From Glandiceps talaboti (taxonomy: Eukaryota > Hemichordata > Enteropneusta > Spengelidae): a stretch of 64,000 bases of DNA. Both the position numbers and the translations under genes were made by a program. The stretch spans positions 9,285,379 to 9,349,378 of the forward strand of contig NC_135551.1 in assembly GCF_964340395.1 (NCBI RefSeq), read 5' to 3'. Below the pieces are notes generated by a model. The model was not told where the DNA came from, did no database searches, and was given only the letters and a program-made list of their open reading frames with translations. Below, in pieces: positions 39,400 through 55,904 of this stretch; position 1 is the first letter of the stretch, and every line of letters starts with the position of its first letter.

Positions 39400-42350
39400 G
39401 TACTTTCTAGATAAAGAAGGGAATACCATTGTGCAGTAACGGCCTCCAAGTGTTTCTCACAGTATGATTAAATCTGACTGCAGGCTAAATGTAATCTGGT
39501 ATTTCGCAATATGATTTTCCAATCTCCTACTGCGAACGATTAGAAGGGCTTCATGCAATGAGAGAGAAAAAAGGTCTTTAGAAGATAGCTGTATCTGTGA
39601 AATTATTATCATCTCAGAAAATTCCGACGCATCAAGGACGGAGATATTACATGGAGAGATTTTGACATGTTTCGCCCTTGACTAAAAATCATCAAATGTC
39701 AATAATTATGGTTGTTACCTTCAGCGAACAAGCCGTAAAAAAAAAGGTTAGATACAAGCGTGTTTTCTGTATGTTATTGCAAAATTTATCTCAGGCTGAG
39801 TGGATTTTGTGATTATCGAACACTCGATAATGCCATGGAAGTAGTAAATGGAACCATCATATGTAAACGATACCTTAAATCGACGAACTCTTTTCATGAA
39901 GTCTTCTAACACATCACGATTTTTACCTCATTATCCAGGCTCTAATGAGGGCCCGAGAAATACGTGCACGGTTGCCGAGTATGCTAGAGGTTTAACGGCT
40001 TCCTTCTATGCCAATAACCGAATAACGTGAACGCACTCATGAGCAGACATCGTAGGAATTATTTCAGACTTACACGACGCCTCGGGGAGCAACTTTCCTG
40101 AAAATTGAATTTCCTACAATCTATCTAAACTTTGCGTAATGAAAGCACATTTCTTGACCTATGAGGAATTTAAGGATTCACTGGCTGTTTTCAAGGAAAT
40201 CAACAATGTTTTAATTTCCCCCTAGGAATTAACACAGTAATGGTGACCAAATAATGAATTTTAAATCATCTGAATTTTTATGTAATAGTTTGGAAACCTA
40301 TTTAAAAAAGAAAAGTCTAAATTATCCAGTAAACAGTAAACGGTTGTAAAATAATTGTAAGCACTATCGGGAATTTTATATTTATATATTTCGAAATAAT
40401 ATAGAAATAGTGTTGGTTTGGTCTTTCACTCGTGGGACATTACTTTTTTTTGACACAAACATAGACATGTTTCAACTCTAGACTAATGATAACAGAGATA
40501 CAACACAACACAACACCACACCACACCACACAACAACCACAACACAATACAACACCACAGCACAACGCAACATGATCCTTTGCCCAATCACATTGTCATT
40601 GAACAAAGCATAGCTGTTCTTTCACAGTGCTGTAAAAACAGGCTTATAATGAAAAAATACACTCATACTAGATGATTTTAATGATTTTTTTTTCTAATTG
40701 ATAATCAACATATCAACTCGACCACTCCTACGTGGCACCTATGCAATTGTTTCTTTTGCAATAGAAGTTGTCTGAGTGTGTGTCAAAAATGTCATGTTAC
40801 ATGAGTCAAACAGCAAACCTACATAATTTCAACTGTAATGGTATATGTTTGGAATGGGGTTGCATAGTTACTTTATTGTGACAATTCTTGACTATAAATA
40901 GTCAAACCTATCGCATACTCGTTGTGAAGGAAGGTATTATGTTATACACTTTTGGTAGTAGGTCATGCAAAGATCATAGCCAATTTGTAATTGCACAGAA
41001 TCTGATACAACCAAACACGAATATCCTAGCAACCCAAAAGATATTGCCATGGTTATTATGTGATCAAGCTATATTGTAAACTATTGAAATAATCTAATAA
41101 CGTTCGACAATTACATTTCTTAATACACGATTCAAGACTTTATGTTTATCAATGGGAGCATGATAGTTTATAGTGTTTATATTAACTCAAGGGTGCCTTT
41201 TTTAGACGCATTCATACAGTAATGGCAAGTGTCAACATTTACGAAAATGTTATATTACCTCTGTGTAATGTACTTTACATTCTTATTCCCTTCGTGATAT
41301 ACCAATCCCAATCCAATTTCTATGGCCTCTGTGGTTTTTTATTTGCCCTCGCTGTCTCCGTATGTATCACCCCATTTGTCATGGTTAATGTCTCCGTTTC
41401 TGATTCTGCGCTTTAATTTTTACCCTAACTGCATCCGTGAGTATTGTCATTCTTTGTGTCTCTATCTGTGTTCTCGTCGTGCTCTGTCACTGACCTTTAC
41501 ATGTCAATTTAATTTATAGCTACAGTGTTTCCGTTTAATTTTTCAGAACCATAAAGAATCCAATTACCACCGATTCCCTCAAACGTCAGCGAAGAACGCG
41601 TCGTGATTTTTTATTATGAGATTGTTTCTGTCACGACATCAGAAATGGTAAATTAGTCCATTTCGACGTCACGATTTTTCAATTCCATACACATTATAGG
41701 AGAATTCCCTACCGAGCACGTGTGTTGATATATTAAGTATGCTTCGTGACGAAATTATATTAGGGGAGAGTCACCGATTAGATAACATTGTGAGCTTTGA
41801 GCGACTTGTATTACACTGACCATGTTGCAACGTTATATCATTTGACAACTTCTGAGCACCTGCGAGCGTGATTATTCCTGTTAGATCAAGGAAAGTATAA
41901 ATAAACAACGTTAGCTATAACGATTTTATATTGGTTTTACATTAATTACATTCTAAAGATAACATAACATCTTTGTCAAAAAGTTAACTAGTCTGGCTTT
42001 TCAAGGAAATAGAATATGGAAGAAGGACGCAGTGAATGGCTGAATGCGTACATGATGAATGAGTAAATGAACGTACGAGAGATACAAGTGAAAAAAAATA
42101 AATGCACGTAAGGCGATAAAAAATACGATTGTGTTTTTCCGGTAACACATGGCCTACCTCCAACAACATTCTAGGTTGGGCGGGATTTTATTTCATTTTA
42201 TTTTATTACATATTTGTAGTTTTTTTTTTATTTCTGCAAATTATTGCTTCGACACAAAAACAAACGACCTATCAGACAGCATATCCCTCCTGTGATATAT
42301 AGTCCAGAATTCAATATGTCACCTTTGTACGATGTTTTAGGGGTAAAACC
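39400..42350. other. Intergenic, no gene recognised
   Basis: Short open frames only. A low-complexity ACAAC/ACCAC stretch lies at 40499-40570. Confidence 0.5.
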
Positions 42351-42880
42351 AATAGTTCAATGTAGGATTTAAAAAAACAAACCTAAATTATTATGCTTAG
42401 AACTCAGAACTAACTCAGAACCCCCTTGACTAAATTGGCCAAAATTGAAAATTGCTTCAAACCACACAATCTATTACAAATCAGTATGTAGTAGTATGTA
42501 GTGCTATGAATATAAAGCCAGTATGTAGTAGTATGTAGTGCTATGAATATAAAGCCAGTATGTAGTAGTATGTAGTGCTATTAATATGAAGCCAGTATGT
42601 AGTAGTATGTAGTGCTATGAATATAAAGCTAGTACGTAGTATAGTATGTAGTGCTATGAATATAAAGCTAGTACGTAGTATAGTATGTAGTGCTATGAAT
42701 ATAAAACTAGTACGTAGTATAGTATGTAGTGATATGAATATAAAGCCAGTATGTAGTGAGTAAAAAAATTGTTATTTTGCTGCCAACATTTTACTCTTTA
42801 TTGTTAGTGTCATGCATTTACTATAGCAAAAATTCTTCCGTTTTTCATTTTGACATTTTTATAGAAATATTTGTATTTAG
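42351..42880 (+). repeat. LINE 3'-tail-like repeat with expanded 37-bp VNTR
   Basis: Shares AATAGTTCAAT, CTAAATTGGCCAAAATTG, GTGCTATGAATATAAAGCC and GTCATGCATTTACTATAG with 56488-56733. The core unit (CAGTATGTAGTAGTATGTAG plus TGCTATGAATATAAAGC) is repeated about seven times (42482-42760) here but only once there. Confidence 0.85.
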
Positions 42881-43854
42881 TACAAAACAGATTCATTAAA
42901 AGTAAAACCTATTTTGTAGGAGAACTAAAATGGCTCAAACTTTAAAAACAAACATTAGTTTTTACATTGAACTATTGATCTCGCCGTCTTACAGATCTAG
43001 CAATCGACTTGTTTATGATTCACTGTATTGAATCCAGAAGTTGTTGATGGAAGCATGGACGAAAGTACTGGCCGATGAGTCCAGTGTGCTCTATCCTTAT
43101 TTACGTCGGCGTCGCTCACCGACTGACAGCCTTTGTCGACTGCAGTACGTAGTTCATTTTTGGTAATTTTGGATATGGGTGTAAATTTAGCCATTGCTCT
43201 AAAATACTACTATACACGTTGGTATTTTGTTGTTACCAGTTTTATATTCTACTATAATTACATTAGCTATAACGAAATGAACTCACGGTAGTAACAAGAT
43301 CCCCTATAGCTATCCAATTGGCAATAATGTAAAGTTATTTGAATTCGCCCTGTAGCTTACGCTGTATTGTGTTACCCACATATGATTTTCCATGGAAAAT
43401 GAATCAAAGGTACTCGGTAAGTCCAAAAGAATATTGTAGATTTGTGTTTTATACAGGAATGCATCATTTACAGTATAGTCGCCGCTTTACATTCATTTGG
43501 TAGTGTTTCTGTCACCAGAGCACAGGTTCAAATTTGATAGACAAATGTGGCCTCTAGCTATAAATATTTACACGCATGCAACATCATAGACAAGTACCAC
43601 GTGAAGTGACAGTAATACTTGACAATAATAAACTTTATTGCTTAATAACTAAAAAGTAACTTTACAACATTTTGAGCACGTTCTGATTGATGATTGATAA
43701 AGTTGGACAATGAGTTGAAATTTGTTGTCTAGCAACTAGTACGTTGTCTCTATCACCTTGTACAATTTTTACACAATTACATACATGTACGTCAAATTCC
43801 CGGGTGAACTGTACATATCTGGGAAAGAAGTGGAAGTAGGGAGGGAGAGAAGGG

Positions 43855-43859
<5 letters not shown>

Positions 43860-43925
<66 letters not shown>
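43860..43925. repeat. (GA)n microsatellite, 66 bp
   Basis: Uninterrupted GA array; false Arg-Glu frame. Confidence 0.97.
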
Positions 43926-43929
<4 letters not shown>

Positions 43930-44055
43930 CGGACATACATAGACAGACTGATAGACAGTCAGACAGACAGACAGACAGACAGACAGACAGGCATGAGGTG
44001 ATGTTTCAGATGGTAAGGTACAATTCAACCTCAAATGTATACATTGTACAAGGAG
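43930..44055 (+). repeat. Dispersed composite repeat, copy 2
   Basis: (ACAG)n at 43959-43991 followed by CAGATGGTAAGGTACAATTC and AACCT, then ATACATTGTAC, matching 10235-10330. Confidence 0.75.
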
Positions 44056-44080
44056 GGGACAAACAGGTAGGCGGAGACAA

Positions 44081-44098
44081 CATACATACATACATACA

Positions 44099-44132
<34 letters not shown>

Positions 44133-44382
44133 CGGAGGGAGGAAGGGGACGCTCAGATAGGCAGGCAGACAAGAGTATGCACTGAATTGTATGGCATACA
44201 TTATTAACATCACCGATTGAGATAACATCAATATAGATTACTTGAAATACTAAATACATTAAGACAGATGTGTAGTTAGGTAGATAAATGTATTTGACTA
44301 ATCAATAGAGTAAATCGTAAACAGTGTCTTGTGTGTACTAAAATCGGTAGCTAGTACGTACATGTAGATATCGGTTGCGGTG

Positions 44383-44458
<76 letters not shown>

Positions 44459-44482
44459 AACAAACACACACACACACACACG
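44081..44482. repeat. Microsatellites (ATAC)n, (TA)n, (CA)n
   Basis: (ATAC)n 44081-44127, (TA)n 44387-44456, (CA)n 44463-44482, with single-copy sequence between them. Confidence 0.93.
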
Positions 44483-45497
44483 TATGTACTGTATTATCCC
44501 AAAGGCAACATGATGACGTCAGGGTTATCATCTGCAAGTGTTCTGCATTCAAATAAACTGTAAGCAAGCAGTGTACTTTCTCCTACTTGCACATGTACAA
44601 TATTTACATTGTCATTATATTCACGGCCATCGCAGCTCAAGAACTCGGCTTATTCCCACCTCAAAGAAAAATAGAATGCGCTATTTTATGAAAAAAAATC
44701 TCTGTGTTGTCGTTTCGTTTTCATAGTATAATTATTTGTAAGGCAGTATTTACATCTTTTATAGCTGAATATCTATCTAATGTAGTAGAGCAATGGAGAT
44801 ATACATGTAGATGTAAGTCAATCAATATAACAACGACACTCGAGGTATCAGTCTATTAAGATAGACACGATATTATACTATTGTTCCATTATGTTGATAT
44901 AAGCAAGTCAATGGACACTGGTTTATTTATACTCACAGTAGTGTGGCGTATCTGATCATGTAGTGTACATTTTTTTTTTGGGGGGGGGGATTCCAATGTT
45001 TAGATTATCTTGATTACAGGTAGATTGTATACGCATTGCAGAGTCACCGCTTTGATCCACTATCATCGAACATCAATGCAGAATAGATCCATTTTGGAGG
45101 AAATGTAACCAATTTGCAGAATAGATCCATTAAATTACCTGTGTCATAATTGATGATGAAAAATTCATATAGTTCTATTTGAGTTCATAAGATGTTGTCA
45201 ATCATTCGTTAAACTACAACAATTATATGTGGTTGTCATTAAAAACGAAACTATTACTTGTCAATCAAAATGAATATAACTGAGTCATCTGTTAATGTAT
45301 CAATAATCCCATTAATAGTTTGACTAATGCAGTTTTATGAATTGGTTTTTAATAACGTCTAGCGAGGAAAGATAGCAGATATGTTTACACAGTCAGTCAG
45401 TCAGTGAATATATGTAGTTGATAATAACATATTCAGATATATGTGAGTGATCAATACAGCGTTTGCATGCAAATCATGTTTCTTGACACTGTCAGAT

Positions 45498-45695
45498 TCA
45501 GTTATAATTCATTTGCATCTGCTCCAAGTCGGTAATCATCTCTATTCTGTTTTTTGCGCTCTGAGACTCGGGGAAAGAATCTAGAATCGTGACCGTAACA
45601 ACTAGAAAATGGACGACAAAATGCACTTTTAGCAAGTGACCAGATTGTGCGATCCGAATATGACACTGTTGTTCGAAGACGTTTGGACAGCCCAT
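45498..45695 (-). CDS. Possible small ORF downstream of a TATA box (unknown)
   Basis: 65 codons from ATG at 45695, MGCPNVFEQQCHIRIAQSGH and then a hydrophobic run LLKVHFVVHFLVVTVTIL, ending QMQMNYN. GCTATATAAGG lies about 70 bp upstream on the same strand (45763-45773). No family recognised. Could be a chance frame or a first exon. Confidence 0.2.
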   Translation of the reverse strand: MGCPNVFEQQCHIRIAQSGHLLKVHFVVHFLVVTVTILDSFPESQSAKNRIEMITDLEQMQMNYN

Positions 45696-46115
45696 TCCCT
45701 GTATACTTCCCTTCCTACTGATCACACGTTAGTCAGTGTTTGTGTTTGAAGTAACCCTTCCTCCTTATATAGCTAAATTCTTCAGATTGAAATGCAGCAG
45801 TAATATTGATAAGAAAACACTAATACCAGCTTATCAAAAGTACATGAAATCTTTATTCCGTTCCATCTAGAAAAGATAAATTCGCTTCCGACAAGGGTAG
45901 ACGTACTTCACAGCACTTAGCGTGTAAAAGTGGTGAATTAAATTATTGCACGCGGTACAATCAAATTAGACAATACATGTTGCAATTATTCGTTAGCCGA
46001 TAGCAAATACTAATGAGGTTGTATCCGTTACTCATCAATCGTTAATGGAAATACATCTCTCTTAAATCACTTGAAGGAATCTAAAAGGTAGGTACATGCA
46101 TACACACAACATTAA

Positions 46116-46352
46116 CTACTCAGAAAGAACACACTGCAATATATATACTATGTTTGAAGCATGTCTGACATTCTGCGGGATCTGTTGAATGAGTTTAATG
46201 TCTCTGGCAAAGTGTACTCCAACAAGTCTTGTAGAAAACTTAACAGCGGGTGAAAACATCTTCAACAGTTTATGTAGGTCGTCTGTTGTTGGAAATATAG
46301 ACTTTGATGACGACAAATAAGGTAGCTTTACTACAATCCCAAATATGGTCAT
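46116..46352 (-). CDS. Possible small ORF next to a CRE/octamer pair (unknown)
   Basis: 78 codons from ATG, MTIFGIVVKLPYLSSSKSIF onward, Ser/Lys-rich at first, without repeats or a clear domain. AATGACGTCATT (CRE) is 24 bp upstream and ATTTGCAT (octamer) 41 bp upstream on this strand. Coding status uncertain. Confidence 0.22.
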   Translation of the reverse strand: MTIFGIVVKLPYLSSSKSIFPTTDDLHKLLKMFSPAVKFSTRLVGVHFARDIKLIQQIPQNVRHASNIVYILQCVLSE

Positions 46353-46375
46353 TTAAAGAAGTCCACAATTAGCAA

Positions 46376-46400
46376 TGACGTCATTGATATCATTTGCATA
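46376..46400. promoter_or_regulatory. CRE palindrome plus octamer motif
   Basis: TGACGTCA at 46376-46383 within a 12-bp palindrome, and ATTTGCAT at 46393-46400. Consensus sites for CREB/ATF and POU factors; use is inferred. Confidence 0.35.
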
Positions 46401-47667
46401 TTTAGCTCCCCACCAAATGTCGACCCCTCATTACGTTTAACGCACAAGGTTGTCTTTTTATGACATGCTCGTTCAACTGAAAGCTAACATTATATATACA
46501 TTATCAGTCTTTTTGTCAGCAACATCCGGGTTTGGAATGACGATAAATTTAAATATCTCCAGGAAAATGGTAAGGAAGAAGACCTTTGTGTGATTTAACG
46601 GAATGCTGTCGACAGAAATTGTATAGTATAAGAAAAGAAATGTGTTTGATGTTTAACTGTTGGATACGTATATTTTATTTCCACTGTATTAAAAAAACAA
46701 TCAAACGTATCAATAAAATCACTATACAACGTGGCTGAACAGCAAAATACATGTAATGAGAAGTGAAAATGAGGCCAAAAATAGCTGAACAACAGCTAAT
46801 CGAGTTAAACATCATTCAGAGAAGTGAAATAGACAATATGTACAAATCTACAAACACAAGAAAATGACAAATAACACTACATAGTTTTTAATATGTGATG
46901 ATACATAATGATTAACATATTCATATAAATTTATATTTATAATAAGGGCTCAGAAGATAGTCTTAAAACCTATTTTAGATCAGTACAATTGTAAAGAGGA
47001 AGATCGATTTGAAGTTTGTATGTTAAAACGTCTTTAAATGTCAATGTTTTTCATTGAAATCCAATTAGCTAACTAAATCATTATTATGTAGGCGCACGGC
47101 TGGATAATTCAGTTGCATCGTAATACGATTATTTATTTACGACTAATTTAATTGAAAGATAAAAGGTAGAGTATGACACATGGCGTCCTCTGTAAGAGGA
47201 AAAATCAACGTCGCGCAAATCTTCTTTTTATAAATAGACCTGCAATGCGTGTTATCTCTCGAAAAGTCATATATCTAGTTGTTACTGTGGGGTTTTGGAG
47301 TGAAACACTCCTATAGTTTGTATACAATGATCCATTTTTTCCTTTGGACTTTGTGATGTAACATATATTCATTAAAATTGGCTAAAGCCAGAGCTTTCAA
47401 TCCTTGAGATACGTAGACATACTGGGCAGGATGGCATCATTTTATAATTCTGTTTTATTGTAGTGGATATGACAGCTTTTAAAGATACATACTTAAGCTT
47501 AGTCGACTTCTTCATAAACATATGTGTATCGTCCTTGCAATCATGGGAAATTATCACTACATTTTAAGATTTTAGGTAAGTGTACGTTTTTTCGTCAGAC
47601 AGAATACAGATTGTAAACCAGCTAAAGGCTGAAACGTTATCATGGAAAGTAATCATATGTACCCAAA

Positions 47668-47781
47668 TGAGTGAATGAATGAATGAATGAATGAATGAAT
47701 GAATGAACGAACGAACAAATGAATGAATAAATGAATGAATGAATGAATGAATGGGTGGTTGGATGGATGGATGGATGGATA
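47668..47781. repeat. (TGAA)n / (TGGA)n tetranucleotide array
   Basis: GAAT units grade into CGAA, back to GAAT, then TGGA units. Confidence 0.95.
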
Positions 47782-48030
47782 AAAGGACGAACAACAAACA
47801 AAGGAAGGAAGGAATACAAACCAATGCATAAATAAAATTAGAAATGGAAATAACTACAAGATTTATACTTGCCGACATCGATAATCTTATTTTTGTATTC
47901 ATAGGGTATCGTTATCTTTAATACCAACACAAAGGTGTTATAAAACCAATTTACTTCTGAAAAAACAAGAGGAATTTCTTATTTCAGATAAAAATGAAAT
48001 ACAAATATTCAATTTAACACAAACCATCCA

Positions 48031-48158
48031 TGTGTATGTATGTATGTATGTATGTATGTGTGTATGTATGTATGTATGTATGTATGTATGTATGTATGCA
48101 TGTATGTATGTATGTATGTATGTATGTATGTATGTATGTATGTATGTATGTATGTGTG

Positions 48159-48190
<32 letters not shown>

Positions 48191-48196
48191 TGTATG

Positions 48197-48251
<55 letters not shown>

Positions 48252-48366
48252 GTGTATGTATGTATGTATGTATGTATGTATGTATGTATGTGTGTATATA
48301 TATGTGTATGTATGTATGTATGTATGTATGTATGTATGTATGTATGTATATATGTATGTATGTATG

Positions 48367-48417
<51 letters not shown>

Positions 48418-48574
48418 GTGTATGTATGTATGTATGTATGTATGTATGTATGTATGTATGTATGTATGTATGTATGTGTGTATATGTATATGTGTATGTA
48501 TGTATGTATGTATGTATGTATGTATGTATGTATGTATGTATGTATGTATGTATATATGTATGTATGTATGTATG

Positions 48575-48613
<39 letters not shown>

Positions 48614-48656
48614 GTGTATGTATGTATGTATGTATGTATGTATGTATGTATGTATG
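48031..48656. repeat. (GTAT)n array, about 625 bp, with higher-order structure
   Basis: Almost pure GTAT with landmark interruptions repeated in order: GTGTATAT-rich, then TATATATG, then TAAGTGTATG. The TAAGTG landmark occurs near 48249, 48415 and 48612. Confidence 0.96.
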
Positions 48657-48896
48657 TTGTCGGTGGCCGAGTGGTTAAACCACTTGCATCTTACCACTGC
48701 GGTCGGGGTTCGAACCCCATTCAGGGTTCGATTAAATTTACCACGCTGTAAGTAAGAAGAGCGTCGTTCAGTTTGACTCTACCGAACAACGCCGGTTTCC
48801 TCCTGCATTAACACTGAACCCAGGGATGGCCCTCACTGGACTTCTTGGGAGACAAGTGTTTATATGCTTAAAGAACTATCCAGTATAAATAAAGAT
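48657..48896 (+). repeat. tRNA-derived SINE family A, copy 4, inside the GTAT array
   Basis: Head TTGTCGGTGGCCGAGTGGTT and GGGGTTCGAACCCC, body AGTTTGACTCTACCGAACAA and TTTCCTCCTGCATTAACACT, with a different 3' part (GGGATGGCCCTCACTGGAC) and an AATAAAG tail. The GTAT array resumes at 48898. Confidence 0.92.
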
Positions 48897-48897
48897 T

Positions 48898-48976
48898 ATG
48901 TATGTATGTATGTATGTATGTATGTATGTATGTATGTATGTATGTATGTGTATGTGTGTATGTATATATGTATGTA
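48898..48976. repeat. (GTAT)n array, continuation after SINE
   Basis: Same motif and orientation as 48031-48656, on the far side of the SINE. Confidence 0.95.
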
Positions 48977-48999
48977 CTGTGCATATTTTAAAACACAAA

Positions 49000-52357
<3,358 letters not shown>

Positions 52358-52944
52358 CTTTTAGTAGATGTGAATACTTGGCGAACGGATGCAGATTGAT
52401 CTTTTAATATTTACTAAACATAAGATTGTTTTAATCTTCATTGGCGCCATCATTTAATAAAGTCGCATCATTTCAGCGACTACTAAGAAGATATAGTCAA
52501 ACTGACGTCATCAATGAATGTTGACGTAGATAAATAAAACTGACAGAGATAGTTATTACGTATACGTTCAGGAACGCATAGTAGTAACTCAAAACATTTG
52601 TTTTTACAGAATTAGGTAGATAAGAAATATTCTTGACTGTTCGTACGGTTGTTGATATTTCAAGTTTTACGTTGATGGTATAGTAACTGAATATGTTTTC
52701 CAAGAATTCATATCTGAGTTTTCGTGTTGTAAATTGTAAATAATAATATACACCATTATTCATATTAACCAACACACCTAATGGGTTTATTTCGTGACTG
52801 ACACATAAATGTCATATCCAAAATGCATAACACCTGATGATTTATGCACATTACTTCAAACGTGTTCTCATTTGCGTGGACTTCAGGAATTCTAATTGCA
52901 AGAATGGTTACGACCGGTAGGCAAACATGCTATGGACCATATAA

Positions 52945-53211
52945 CTACTTATAGGTATGAAACGCTGCAGTACTAAGGTACCCAAAGTGTTGTGCGATTG
53001 GAATGCTGGTTTTTTTTATCACCCATAATCCGTTATCACTCATTAGATCCATTGGAACCGTATTACTATCGATGAAATTGAGCCATATAAAGTTACGATC
53101 TTTATCTCGACTTCGCATTCTGACAATGTTTCGTACAGCTATAAACTGAACTGATGGGGGGCTCTTGATTGCCACTGCATGAAAGATTGTTATCACTGCA
53201 CACACCATCAA
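52945..53211 (-). CDS. Possible small ORF (unknown, low confidence)
   Basis: 88 codons from ATG with a hydrophobic start (MMVCAVITIFHAVAI), a basic centre (RMRSRDKDRNF) and an aromatic-rich end. Not recognised; codon use looks more gene-like than its surroundings, but I have no homology. Could be chance. Confidence 0.2.
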   Translation of the reverse strand: MMVCAVITIFHAVAIKSPPSVQFIAVRNIVRMRSRDKDRNFIWLNFIDSNTVPMDLMSDNGLWVIKKTSIPIAQHFGYLSTAAFHTYK

Positions 53212-54148
53212 TCAAATTGTGTAGACTTGTGGCATCAAAAAAAGAAGCTTTATGGGTTCCATTAATGATTCGCCACGGGATGTTCAGGCAATGATTACAT
53301 CAACGTCACCGCCTGACTGACGTCCGGATGAATCAACCCCGATAAGACGTTTCAAATTAGGCAAACTTATGGATAGTGACAAACGATGACGACAGTAGTA
53401 CAAATTCATTATTCAACTTGCAAAAAATCCTGATAAAACCACAATTTTGGATTTCTGTTGAATGAATACAGAACTTAGTAATGCAAACATTATAAAAAAT
53501 ATACTATACTGATGAAGTGAATATACAAAACATTTTCATTACCATGTCATAAAACATGTAATAAAACATTAAAGATGTTGATTTCATAAATGTAACTGAC
53601 ATATTCCTGATCCTATTAAAATGGACAGGTACATATGATGGTATTGGAAATAAATGTTGCATACTATCATGAGCGTACCTTTTTTGACTTTCAAAGTATA
53701 ATGTACATGTATGTGACATGCTGAAATCGTAAACATACATTGAATGGTGTCAATCCCGTTATGTGCACTTCATATCATAGTGATGAATATATAATAATGA
53801 TATTGCCATGGTAACCTCTCGAGATGTAATCGTGAATGGAACCTAACTTCAAGCTAACGACTCGTGTCTCATATTCATACCCAGCCGACTCATGTTTGGC
53901 TTCTTCATTTAGATAGGCAATAGAGGTACTCCCTATTCGTTGTCAAGAACATTTGAATAACTTGCAATACTTGTTTTGTGATCCGTAAGAATCAAATATC
54001 GCTTTGAAGGATATCTCATCATTAACAAAATCAACAACCGATGAACGATTACTGATCACGTACTCACAACCAAACATATGTGCAAACATGTATTGTTACA
54101 AGTGCTATATACACAGCTGTATAAATTGTAGTAATTGTAATTGTAGTA

Positions 54149-54201
54149 CATACATACATACATACATACATACATACATACATACATACATAAATATTAT
54201 T

Positions 54202-54237
<36 letters not shown>

Positions 54238-54239
54238 GA

Positions 54240-54275
<36 letters not shown>

Positions 54276-54342
54276 GCCGTGTACACAAGAAGTGACATAC
54301 ATACATACATACATACATACATACATACATACATACATACAT
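54149..54342. repeat. (CATA)n-(TTA)n-(CATA)n microsatellite block
   Basis: CATA 54149-54190, TTA 54198-54274, CATA 54296-54342. The two CATA arrays have the same orientation. Confidence 0.96.
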
Positions 54343-54593
54343 AGTTACAACAAAGATATATCAAACCAACGTGATTTAATGGCTTAATGGTTGTTATATC
54401 TTGTTTCATACGGTGACTTACATCTAGATTACTGTTACACCCTGAGGAGGATGTATACATTCATAAATAATCAAATATAAGCGTTAGGTGTTATGCGTTT
54501 GCTTCTCGATTGATGAAAAATTAATCAATTCTGGTTTCGTCGTGTCAGAGGGCACACATCTATTTCTATAACTGAATTTTTAAACAGCTTTTA

Positions 54594-55201
54594 CCTCCCG
54601 TAAGTGTACGGGAAGTATTAAAAGGGGATGTCTGTCTGTCTGTCTGTCTGTCTCTGTGTGTGTGTGTGTGTGTGTGTGTCTGTTTGTCTGTCTGTGTCAT
54701 CATTTTCTAAAAACGGCTGGCTCAATTTTACTGAAATTTGGTACGTACAATGTTTGGGGTAATGGCTAGGCCTGATTAGTTTTTGAGTGAGATCTATTTA
54801 TGTTAATTACAGGAATTTGCATATCAATGAAATCAACTAATTAAGCAATATCTTAAGACTGCATACTTAAATTTCAATATAACTTAGTACAAAAATTTGC
54901 ATAATTAATGATTTTAGGTAATTAGGATGTATCTTAAAAATACAAGCTTAAAATTTCATATAATTTGGTGCATATATCAACCATAATGATAAGCACCTGT
55001 CCTATGAACTTTGTTGATACAACCTTTACCTTTAATGATTAATTTGAATAACGAACGATATTCAGTAATTAGGCAGTATCATGCACTCTTCAAATTCCGT
55101 ATAATTTGACATATACATTAACCTGAGAAAGTACACTTGTCAAAGAAAGCTTCTTACCATGGTTTTGTAATTTGCATAATTAGTGATTCCTTTACGGGAG
55201 G
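54594..55201. mobile_element. Terminal-inverted-repeat element, 608 bp, no transposase
   Basis: Begins CCTCCCGTAA and ends TTACGGGAGG (perfect 10-bp inverted ends). Inside are (TGTC)n and (TG)n arrays at 54632-54700 and recurring TTGCATAATTARTGATT-like words. No open frame with a domain; target duplication not identified. Confidence 0.65.
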
Positions 55202-55904
55202 CATTCAGTTTAAATCTGGTTCATTATTTGTTGTAATTGTCGTGTCATACTAGTTACCCAAAATATAGATCGTTTGTACATCCTGTGACGACATACTGTG
55301 TGTCGTAGCAGCTATAGTGTTCGGTTCTTGTAAAGATTAATATTGATAAGGAAATCTTGTAGGATTATGAGCGGCCAGAGGTATAAGATTTCGATTAAAA
55401 TGCTAAGCAGTAGGGTTTGCAGGGACATCTCATATGCATATCGCAGCTAAAGAGCAGATACATGTTACTGAATGTTACTGTACTTTGAATACATTTTGAC
55501 GATTGGCGATTAATAACACCATTATTAATACTGCGTATTTCTGATCCTCATTTTCTTGATTTCACCGAGAGCAACTGTGGAAAAGGTGACCTTGTGCAAT
55601 GCTGCCATGACGACTTGCACGTACAGTAGGTAGTGCTATCTCTTTTCAACATCCTGGTAGACGAAGAGACTCGATTTTTTCTTAAAGCATAACGCGTGTT
55701 TCAAAGCATGCATTTTGTAAATGTTTCTTAATAACATGAAGTGGCCCGCGCACAGTTTAAAAGATTAAAAAACTGTACACAAAAATACATATATAAAACC
55801 TATAATAAATCCAAAGTGGCAATATGGATGAGAACTGGGTATTTATTTTTGGATATTTAATTTAAACAATTAAACAAATAAAACATGTAAAAAATCTCTC
55901 ACTT

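Noticed and set aside
42482-42760. CRISPR or satellite array
   Set aside because: 37-bp units are head-to-tail without spacers and sit inside a dispersed LINE 3' tail.
48014-48755. Very long open frames on both strands (up to 227 codons) of MYVC/IHTY type
   Set aside because: They are translations of the GTAT/ATAC microsatellite; a 12-bp period equals four codons and avoids stops. The same applies at 2024-2546, 38432-38891, 43758-44259, 54004-54387 and 62939-63510.
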